Assembly (NCBI RefSeq): GCF_045617425.1
Contig: NZ_JAZLIO010000009.1
Coordinates: 372,001-436,000, forward strand
Length of the DNA: 64,000 nt
Source: Carnobacterium_B sp045617425
Lineage (GTDB): Bacteria; Bacillota; Bacilli; Lactobacillales; Carnobacteriaceae
Direction: 5' to 3'
Shown here: piece by piece, positions 34,503-40,826 of the stretch
How positions within the stretch are numbered: position 1 is the stretch's first letter
Layout of the letters: each line of letters starts with the position of its first letter
Made by a program: the position numbers and the translations under genes
Notes under the pieces: generated by a model
What the model was told of the DNA's origin: nothing
Database searches by the model: none
What the model saw: only the letters and a program-made list of their open reading frames with translations

Positions 34503-35114
34503 ATGAAAGTTAATGCTACTTTAAGAACAGAGGTCGGATCTTCAGCGGCTAATCGTGCAAGAAGAGAAAAAAAAGTAACAGCCGTCGTTAATGGAAAAGG
34601 TATCACAAGCACTGCAGTATTATTAGACAGCAAAGAATTGGATAACGTTTTAAAAACATTAGGTAAAAATGCTATCTTTGATGTTGCCGTTCAAGATGGT
34701 GAAACTCATCAAGTTATTATCAAAGAGATCCAAAATGCAACTCTTGTAAATCAAATTTTAGACGTTGAATTACAAGTTATTCAAAAAGGAGAAAAATTAA
34801 CGGTTACTGTTCCAATTAATGTTTTAAATGCTGATGATGTTAAACGCGGTATTGTTTCTCAAACATTAAACGAATTAGAAATCGAAACTCTTCCAACGAA
34901 TATCCCAACTGAATTTACTGTTGACGTTAGCGCATTAGAAATTGGTGACGCATTAACTGTTTCAGATATTAAAGTTGACAAAGCAATCACAGTATTAAGT
35001 GATGCTGAACAATCTGTTGTGAGCGTATTGCCTCCATCAGCTGAAGAACCTGAAACGGCTGTTGAAGCTGTTGAACCTGAATTGATTGGTGAAAAAGAAG
35101 AAGAAGCAAAATAA
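34503..35114 (+). CDS. rplY: 50S ribosomal protein L25/general stress protein Ctc
   Basis: Binds 5S rRNA in the large ribosomal subunit. The N-terminal L25 domain ('VNATLRTEVGSSAANRARREKKVTAVVNG') is followed by the beta-rich TL5/Ctc C-terminal domain and an acidic tail rich in Glu. The long form (203 residues) is the Gram-positive Ctc type. Start ATG 34503 follows GAAAGGGG by about 8 bases; the frame is open 18 bases further up from a TTG without a site. Single-gene unit with strong terminator. Confidence 0.93.
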   Translation: MKVNATLRTEVGSSAANRARREKKVTAVVNGKGITSTAVLLDSKELDNVLKTLGKNAIFDVAVQDGETHQVIIKEIQNATLVNQILDVELQVIQKGEKLTVTVPINVLNADDVKRGIVSQTLNELEIETLPTNIPTEFTVDVSALEIGDALTVSDIKVDKAITVLSDAEQSVVSVLPPSAEEPETAVEAVEPELIGEKEEEAK

Positions 35115-35152
35115 TTATTCTTGACCACTGAATAAATGAACTAAACTAACGC

Positions 35153-35199
35153 AAACCTTCCATCCACTGCTCTTCGAGCTTTAGATGGAAGGTTTTTTA
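35153..35199 (+). terminator. Terminator after rplY
   Basis: AAACCTTCCATC and GATGGAAGGTTT are perfect 12-base arms followed by TTTT. Confidence 0.9.
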
Positions 35200-35241
35200 T
35201 CTGTCTTAATCATAAAAAATTTCAAGTATAAGAATAGAATA

Positions 35242-35250
35242 TGGTAAACT
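35242..35250 (+). promoter_or_regulatory. Extended -10 promoter of mvaA
   Basis: TGGTAAACT, an extended -10 (TG-N-TAAACT), lies 34 bases before the mvaA start. The matching -35 (TTCAAG) is weak. Confidence 0.4.
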
Positions 35251-35283
35251 TTGGATAAGAGAAAATACAAGGAGAATACTAAG

Positions 35284-36573
35284 ATGGATAAAACCTATTT
35301 AGATAAATTTTATAGAATGAATCATGTTGGAAGGCTAAATGCTCTTGTTGCCTCAGGTAGTCTAACTTCAGATGATTCGTTGCTAACAAAAGGTCTACTC
35401 TTATCAGATGAGTTGGCCGATAATATGATTGAAAATCATTTAGCAAATTATGAACTGCCGTTAGGAGTCGCTTTAAACTTCTTAATCGATGAAAAAGACT
35501 ACATCATACCCATGGCTATCGAAGAGCCCTCTGTCATTGCTGCCGCTAGTGCCGGAGCAAAAATCATTGCTCAAGCAGGCGGTTTTAAAACCGATATTTC
35601 AGAACGCATTATGATTGGGCAAGTTGCCTTAAAAGATGTTCCTGATATTCTTTTTGCCAAAAGCAACTTGATTCAGCACAAAAATCACATACTAAAAAAA
35701 GCTAATGACGCTCATCCTTCTATTGTTAAGCGTGGAGGCGGTGCAACAGATTTGTTTACTAAAGTAATTGAAGCTGATGCTGACGCTGGAACGCCTGAAT
35801 TTTTAATGGTTCATTTGCATGTATCTACACTTGAAGCTATGGGCGCCAATATCATTAATACTATGATGGAAGGCATTACAGGTTATCTTGAAGAGTTAAC
35901 AAAAGGAACGGCTTTAATGAGCATCCTTTCTAACTATGCGACAGAATGTCTGGCTAAAGCAACTTGCCAAATACCCATAGACCTCTTGAAAAAAAATGGT
36001 CATTCCGGTGAAGAAGTGCGAGATCGTTTAATTGAAGCTGGTCAATTAGCTTATGTGGATCCTTACCGAGCAGTCACTCATAATAAAGGCATAATGAATG
36101 GCATTGATGCCGTGGTTTTAGCATCTGGTAATGATTGGCGTGCTATTTCTGCTGGTGCACATGCTTATGCTTCACGCAACGGACAGTACCGTGCTCTATC
36201 TTCATGGAAAAAGGCTGAAAATGGCGATTTGATTGGCCAATTAACTTTACCTCTGCCTGTTGGCTCAGTTGGCGGATCGATTTCCATCCATCCAGCTGCT
36301 CAATTCAGCAAACGATTATTGGGTAATCCATCGGCTAAAGAGTTAGAAGCCGTCATCGTTTCCGTGGGTCTTGCCCAAAACTTCTCTGCTCTTAAGGCTC
36401 TCGTGACTGAAGGCATCCAAAAAGGGCATATGGGCTTGCAAGCTCGTTCTTTAGCAATCAGTGCGGGAGCAACTGGTGGCGACATCGAAAAAGTCGCTGA
36501 GCAGTTAAAATCAGCTAAAAACATGAATCTGTCTACTGCAGAAGCGTTACTCAAAAAGGTCAAATATAATTAA
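35284..36573 (+). CDS. mvaA: Hydroxymethylglutaryl-CoA reductase (class II)
   Basis: Reduces HMG-CoA to mevalonate, the committed step to isopentenyl diphosphate. Catalytic Glu is in 'AIEEPSVIAAASAGAK' (about residue 80), 'EAMGANIINTM' forms the cofactor/CoA region, and the catalytic His lies in 'KGHMGLQARSLAIS' (H382). The 429-residue protein is the stand-alone class II form; it lacks the N-terminal thiolase that is fused in the enterococcal MvaE. ATG 35284 follows AAGGAG; the open frame extends 33 bases further without a site. Convergent with mvaS. Confidence 0.94.
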   Translation: MDKTYLDKFYRMNHVGRLNALVASGSLTSDDSLLTKGLLLSDELADNMIENHLANYELPLGVALNFLIDEKDYIIPMAIEEPSVIAAASAGAKIIAQAGGFKTDISERIMIGQVALKDVPDILFAKSNLIQHKNHILKKANDAHPSIVKRGGGATDLFTKVIEADADAGTPEFLMVHLHVSTLEAMGANIINTMMEGITGYLEELTKGTALMSILSNYATECLAKATCQIPIDLLKKNGHSGEEVRDRLIEAGQLAYVDPYRAVTHNKGIMNGIDAVVLASGNDWRAISAGAHAYASRNGQYRALSSWKKAENGDLIGQLTLPLPVGSVGGSISIHPAAQFSKRLLGNPSAKELEAVIVSVGLAQNFSALKALVTEGIQKGHMGLQARSLAISAGATGGDIEKVAEQLKSAKNMNLSTAEALLKKVKYN

Positions 36574-36613
36574 ACAGAAATACCTAAGATAACTCCTAAA
36601 ACTCGTATTATTT

Positions 36614-36651
36614 TTAAATCCAACTTTTCCATGGAAGAGTTGGATTTTTTA
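36614..36651 (+). terminator. Terminator after mvaA
   Basis: AAATCCAACT (36616-36625) pairs with AGTTGGATTT (36638-36647), extended by TTCC/GGAA inside the loop, followed by TTTTTT. Confidence 0.85.
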
Positions 36652-36654
36652 TTA

Positions 36655-36695
36655 GTTCACTGTTCCATGAAAATGGTTTTCATGGAACAGTGAAC
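36655..36695. repeat. Perfect 19-bp inverted repeat with 3-base loop
   Basis: GTTCACTGTTCCATGAAAA (36655-36673), loop TGG, then the exact reverse complement (36677-36695). No T-run follows on either strand, so it is not a normal terminator. It lies between the mvaA terminator and the shared terminator of mvaS. The core TTCCATG recurs in the neighbouring terminator loop. Confidence 0.85.
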
Positions 36696-36716
36696 ATCAT
36701 ATTCAATTACTACAGT

Positions 36717-36778
36717 CAAAAAACTCATTTTCGTCTTTGATGAACGTTATCATCAAGGAAGGAAATAAGTTTTTTTAT
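36717..36778. terminator. Bidirectional terminator after mvaS
   Basis: AAACTCATTTTC...GGAAATAAGTTT outer arms enclose an inner hairpin TTGATGA-ACGT-TATCATCAA. T-runs flank it on both strands. Confidence 0.7.
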
Positions 36779-36799
36779 TGAAATCATTTCTCATTAATT

Positions 36800-37972
36800 T
36801 TAGTTTGCTTTGTTTACATATTGACGCATATTGTCTTTCATACCTGCCAAATAAATAGGAGCTGGATCTTTTGTAGCCTCAAATGCTGCGGTGGATCCAT
36901 CGACTGGAATTGTTTGTTGGAAAATTTCTTCATACTCTTCAATCGAAATCTCTGTCCTTGAAGCAAATAATTCAGTATGACTCTTTGTTTGTAAATACTC
37001 GCGATAGTTCGGCTGCAAAATACCTGTAAAGAATTCCCCTACTGCACCGGAACCGTAACTATATAATCCAATTCTTGAACCATCTTTCAACTGTTCGCTT
37101 TGTTCAAGCAAAGAAATCAAACTTAAATATAGCGACCCTGTATAAATGTTTCCAACATTCCGATTATAAATTGTGCTTGATTGATAATGAGCCAATAGCT
37201 TTTCTTGAGTAGCTTCATCTGCTTCTTCTATTACAGTTCTCAAAGCTTTAAGACCCATTTTAGTATAAGGCAAATGGAAACAGATAGCTTCAAAATCGTT
37301 TAAAGCTAAATCCGATTTGGCTTTGTATTGTTCCCAAACCGTTGTAAAAAAGTGAATGTACTGTTCGTTGGAGAATTTTCCGTCAACAAAAGCTGTATCT
37401 GAATAAACTGGTCGCCAAAAGTCCATAATATCCGCTGTTAAGTAGGCACTTTGATTTTCTAATGCCATAATTTTTGGATCGGCACTGATAACCATAGCTA
37501 CCGCGCCAGCTCCTTGAGTAGCTTCTCCCGAAGTGTGCAATCCATAACGCGCAATATCAGATCCCAATACCAATACTCTGCTCTCTGGATTTAAAATGAT
37601 ATGCCCTTTTGCCATCTGGATTCCTGCAGTAGCTCCATAACAAGCTTGTTTCACTTCAATAGAACGTGCATTTGGATTTAATCCTAGCAAATGATGCACA
37701 TATACAGCGCCTGATTTTGAATTATCGATGCCTGATTCTGTACCAAAAATAACAAAATCAATCTTTTCTTTATCCGTCTCATCCAGTATCATTAACGCTG
37801 CATTTGCTGCTAATGTTACTGGGTCTTGTGTGATTGGAGCAATGGCCATTTTTTCTTGACCAATCCCGATAGTGAATTTTTCTGGTTCTACATTTCTAGC
37901 TACTGCCAATTTATTCATATCTACATACATATGTGGTGCATAAAAACCAATTTTGTCTATTCCAATTTTCAA
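36800..37972 (-). CDS. mvaS: Hydroxymethylglutaryl-CoA synthase
   Basis: Condenses acetyl-CoA with acetoacetyl-CoA to HMG-CoA. The catalytic Cys is C111 in 'EVKQACYGATAGIQ', the Glu is E79 in 'FGTESGID', and a His in 'AICFHLPYTKMG' completes the triad. Length is 390, as in enterococcal MvaS. It is convergent with mvaA, the arrangement also seen in enterococci, with three hairpins between them. Its product feeds MvaA and, downstream, undecaprenyl and carotenoid synthesis. Confidence 0.95.
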   Translation of the reverse strand: MKIGIDKIGFYAPHMYVDMNKLAVARNVEPEKFTIGIGQEKMAIAPITQDPVTLAANAALMILDETDKEKIDFVIFGTESGIDNSKSGAVYVHHLLGLNPNARSIEVKQACYGATAGIQMAKGHIILNPESRVLVLGSDIARYGLHTSGEATQGAGAVAMVISADPKIMALENQSAYLTADIMDFWRPVYSDTAFVDGKFSNEQYIHFFTTVWEQYKAKSDLALNDFEAICFHLPYTKMGLKALRTVIEEADEATQEKLLAHYQSSTIYNRNVGNIYTGSLYLSLISLLEQSEQLKDGSRIGLYSYGSGAVGEFFTGILQPNYREYLQTKSHTELFASRTEISIEEYEEIFQQTIPVDGSTAAFEATKDPAPIYLAGMKDNMRQYVNKAN

Positions 37973-38156
37973 AAGAAAGGACCCCTTTTTTATTTAATGA
38001 CTTCTCTTATACAGCCTTATCTTCCGTCTATACCTGCCTATTAACCTATTCTACTACGCATTCTAATAAATAATAAGTTATTCACAGTTAAAAAACAACT
38101 GTCTGCTTCTAATCTAAAGAGAAGCTTAAGAATCTAATTACTTGATAGACAGAGGT

Positions 38157-38360
38157 TTAATGTGCATCTACCTGTTTAATGGTTATTAATTTCGTGACTT
38201 CTTCTTTCAATACAGCTAAAGGGTCTTTACCGCAAGGGTGTTCAATAGCTGTATTGATGTCACTTGGAAATTTGCTCAAAATTTCTGCTATAGGAATGTC
38301 TCCTTCACCTAAAAGTGTCATTTCTAATGTCTCTTCTTTGATGTCTTTCAATTGGTAACA
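38157..38360 (-). pseudogene. C-terminal fragment of a sugar phosphate isomerase/epimerase (TIM barrel)
   Basis: An open frame of about 65 codons with no good start: it opens at a TTG ('LKDIKEE') and lacks a ribosome binding site. The protein reads like the end of an AP-endonuclease-2/xylose-isomerase-like TIM barrel: 'KDIKEE' for the usual HxKD strand, 'LGEGDIPIAEIL' for the LGxGxIDxxxIL motif, 'TAIEHP' for the metal-ligand Glu strand, and 'DPLAVLKEEVTKLI' as the last helix. The rest (over 200 residues) is missing, replaced upstream by the terminator of the GH1 gene. Most likely a deletion remnant. Confidence 0.6.
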
Positions 38361-38400
38361 AAAAAATGGTAATCCATTAATACTAGATTACCATTTTTAT
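38361..38400 (-). terminator. Terminator after first GH1 gene
   Basis: AAAATGGTAATC pairs with GATTACCATTTTT across an 11-base loop; T-runs on both strands. Confidence 0.8.
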
Positions 38401-38438
38401 TTTATTTATTCTTATTAATTGTTTGAGTTAGGCGCTAT

Positions 38439-39875
38439 TTATCTGATTTGCGTTTTATCTGGAACTTCAAAAACACTATTTTTAATGATGTCTTGGTACC
38501 AAAAAGCCGATTTTTTTAATGAGCGGTCTCTGTTATTGTCTAAATCGATTCTGACTAAACCATAACGATTCTTGAACGCATTCATAGGTGATACACAATC
38601 GGTAAAAGCCCACAACATATACCCTTTACAGTTTGATCCAGCTTCAGTTACCTCAATCAAACTATTCAAATGCTCTGTAATAAACTCGATACGGTAATCG
38701 TCTTGTACAATTCCATTGCTGTCCATAAAACGCTCTTCATCTTCAATACCCATTCCGTTTTCCGTTACCATCCATGGAATATTTCCGTACTCATTTTTTA
38801 TACGCATTCCGAAATCAAACATCATTTGAGGATAAATCTCCCATCCTCTAGATTTATTCATTTTTCGTCCAGGCAATTCAAAATGATCATAGTAGAAAGC
38901 CGGATGGAAAGGTGTTTGCTCATTCCATTGGTAGCTTGGTGCCTTCACTCGATTTGGATAATATAAATTGATTCCTAAATAGTCTACCGTATTGTGTGCA
39001 ATAATATCCAATTCTTCTTTTGTATACTCAAATTGGATACCATGCTTTTCTAACAGCGGAAACAGCTCTTCAGGATACGTTCCCTTAACCAAAGGATCTA
39101 AATAAATGCGATTGAAAAATAAATCGTACATCTCAGCCGCTTTTTTATCTGCTTCTGAAGAAGATCTTGGATACGTTACTTCTGGATTCAACACAATGCC
39201 AATCTGACCATCATAATTATTTCTATGATACATTTCGACAACTTTTGCCGTTGCCAAAACTTTATGGTAATTCCACTGCATCCATTTTTTAGTATTTTGT
39301 TCATGTGGATAACGAATAGCATCTAAGTAAGTACGTGTTTGGATAACAACAGGCTCATTAAAGGTAAACCAGTATTTCACCCGATCTGCGTAACGGTCAA
39401 AAACAATCTCTGCGTACTGTGTAAATAATTCAACAACTTTTTTTGAACTCCAGCCATCGTAGTTATCTTGTAAATAAGTTGGCAATTCATAATGTTCCAG
39501 GCACAACATCGGTACTACACCAGCTTCAATCAAACTATTTATATAGCAATCAACAAATGAAGCGTAGTCCTCGTCAACTTCTAAAGTTTCATAATTCGTA
39601 AAAAACCTTGACCAATTTATTGAGGTTCGAAAATGAGTCAACCCAATTTCTTTCATCAAATCAATATCGTCTTGATAACGTTCATAAAAATTGGTTGCAA
39701 CTCCTGGACCAAAACCTTCATGCCAAACATGTCTTTCATTTTTATACCATGTATCAAGATATGAATCTTGTCCTTCTTTTTTGCCTTTCCACCCCTCTGT
39801 TTGCCAAGCGGACGAACCAGCGCCAATAATAAAATCCTTTGGAATTTGTTTTTTCAATTTTATACTCTCCTTCAT
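38439..39875 (-). CDS. Glycoside hydrolase family 1 (probable 6-phospho-beta-glucosidase)
   Basis: A 478-residue GH1 TIM barrel. The acid/base Glu is in 'WFTFNEPVV' and the nucleophile Glu in 'WMVTENGMG'. The N-terminus 'IGAGSSAWQTEG' is the usual sugar-binding loop. Being last in a IIB-IIA-GH1 operon implies a phosphorylated beta-glucoside as substrate. It shares the 'RKMN..RGWEIYP' and 'DDYRIEFI' blocks with the other GH1 gene (45956-47347), so the two are paralogues. A hairpin with a T-run lies between the IIA gene and this one and may lower its expression. Confidence 0.9.
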   Translation of the reverse strand: MKESIKLKKQIPKDFIIGAGSSAWQTEGWKGKKEGQDSYLDTWYKNERHVWHEGFGPGVATNFYERYQDDIDLMKEIGLTHFRTSINWSRFFTNYETLEVDEDYASFVDCYINSLIEAGVVPMLCLEHYELPTYLQDNYDGWSSKKVVELFTQYAEIVFDRYADRVKYWFTFNEPVVIQTRTYLDAIRYPHEQNTKKWMQWNYHKVLATAKVVEMYHRNNYDGQIGIVLNPEVTYPRSSSEADKKAAEMYDLFFNRIYLDPLVKGTYPEELFPLLEKHGIQFEYTKEELDIIAHNTVDYLGINLYYPNRVKAPSYQWNEQTPFHPAFYYDHFELPGRKMNKSRGWEIYPQMMFDFGMRIKNEYGNIPWMVTENGMGIEDEERFMDSNGIVQDDYRIEFITEHLNSLIEVTEAGSNCKGYMLWAFTDCVSPMNAFKNRYGLVRIDLDNNRDRSLKKSAFWYQDIIKNSVFEVPDKTQIR

Positions 39876-39927
39876 TTATAGATTCAATCAAACCTTTTGC
39901 ATGCCAGTTTTACGCACTCGACAAACA

Positions 39928-39961
39928 ATAAAAAGCCATAAAATGAAATTTTTATGACTTT
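39928..39961 (-). terminator. Possible attenuating hairpin between PTS IIA and GH1 genes
   Basis: On the minus strand AAAGTCATAAAA pairs with TTTTATGGCTTT (one G:U) and TTTTTATTG follows. It lies inside the operon, so it may be a leaky terminator. Confidence 0.5.
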
Positions 39962-39985
39962 TTATGACTTGCTATGAACTTACAT

Positions 39986-40315
39986 TTAGTCTATCGATAC
40001 CCCTGCAAGTTTTTTATATACGTCAACAACTTCAGATGCCATATCTCTAAATGTTATAGCATTCATCAAATGATCTTGGCTATGCACAGCTAATAAAGAA
40101 ACTGTTAGCTCTTCACCAGAAGCTTCTTGTGTCAATAAACTCGTTTGAGCATGATGAGCTTCAACTAAAGATTTATCTGCTGCATCCAATTTTTCAGCTG
40201 CTAATGCAAAATCATCTGTTTTGGCAGCATGAATAGCTTCCATTGCATCGCTTTTAGCGTTTCCTCCATGGATAATTAACCCCATGATTGTTTCTATATT
40301 TATTGCTTGTCCCAC
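39986..40315 (-). CDS. PTS lactose/cellobiose family transporter subunit IIA
   Basis: A 109-residue all-helical IIA protein of the Lac family. The phosphorylated His is in 'VEAHHAQTSLLTQEA', and 'HSQDHLMNAI' is the conserved metal-binding helix. It passes phosphate from HPr to the IIB protein encoded 31 bases upstream. The matching membrane subunit IIC is probably the gene at 44447-45727. Confidence 0.93.
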   Translation of the reverse strand: MGQAINIETIMGLIIHGGNAKSDAMEAIHAAKTDDFALAAEKLDAADKSLVEAHHAQTSLLTQEASGEELTVSLLAVHSQDHLMNAITFRDMASEVVDVYKKLAGVSID

Positions 40316-40346
40316 TTTAAAAACTTCCTTTCATAACCATCACTAA

Positions 40347-40664
40347 TTAATTCATTAATTTAATAGCTTGATCTAATACATTTTCACCGTTCATTTTACC
40401 GTAATCTTGCATATTGATAATGTCTAATGGAATATTTTTCCCAGCTAATTTCTTTTCAAATTGGCCTTTCATGAATCGAACTTGTGGCCCTAATAACATA
40501 ACATCAATATTTTTACTTGAAATATTTTTATCTGCTTCTGCTGCTGATACTGCAAAAATTTCGGTATCCATTTCGCGAGCTTTTGAAGCCGCTTGCATTT
40601 TAGTTACTAATAGACTTGTACTCATACCTGCTGAACATACTAACATGATTGTTTTTTCTGCCAT
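40347..40664 (-). CDS. PTS lactose/cellobiose family transporter subunit IIB
   Basis: A 105-residue IIB domain with the active Cys near the N-terminus in 'LVCSAGMSTSLLV', followed by the Rossmann-like 'VMLLGPQVRFMK'. It is the first gene after a consensus sigma-54 promoter. The operon order IIB-IIA-GH1 and the neighbouring LevR-type activator suggest control by sugar phosphate and RpoN. Confidence 0.93.
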   Translation of the reverse strand: MAEKTIMLVCSAGMSTSLLVTKMQAASKAREMDTEIFAVSAAEADKNISSKNIDVMLLGPQVRFMKGQFEKKLAGKNIPLDIINMQDYGKMNGENVLDQAIKLMN

Positions 40665-40707
40665 TATTTATCACTCCATTAAGTTATTTGCTTTACACTT
40701 ATTATAA

Positions 40708-40724
40708 TGCAATTGTCGTGCCAA
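40708..40724 (-). promoter_or_regulatory. Sigma-54 (-24/-12) promoter of the PTS IIB-IIA-GH1 operon
   Basis: On the minus strand TTGGCACGACAATTGCA fits the sigma-54 consensus TTGGCACG-N4-TTGCA exactly. It lies 44 bases before the IIB start. The enhancer-binding activator it requires is encoded just upstream at 40823-43522. Confidence 0.88.
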
Positions 40725-40737
40725 CATTTTAAAATGT
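40724..40737. promoter_or_regulatory. Palindrome overlapping the -24 element
   Basis: ACATTTTAAAATGT is a perfect 14-base palindrome that touches the -24 box. It could be a binding site for the local activator or for a repressor; this is only a suggestion. Confidence 0.35.
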
Positions 40738-40791
40738 AAACACATTCAGAAAGCCTTTTCTTTGTCAATGTAATGCTACACACTATAGATA

Positions 40792-40826
40792 AAAAAATAC
40801 ACACTTCCTCAGTGTGTATTTTTTAA
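40792..40826 (-). terminator. Terminator after levR-type gene
   Basis: AAAATACACACT and AGTGTGTATTTT arms around a 5-base loop with a T-run on each strand. Confidence 0.85.

Noticed and set aside
36655..36695. Rho-independent terminator
   Set aside because: The stem is strong but no T-run follows on either strand, and ordinary terminators lie on both sides.
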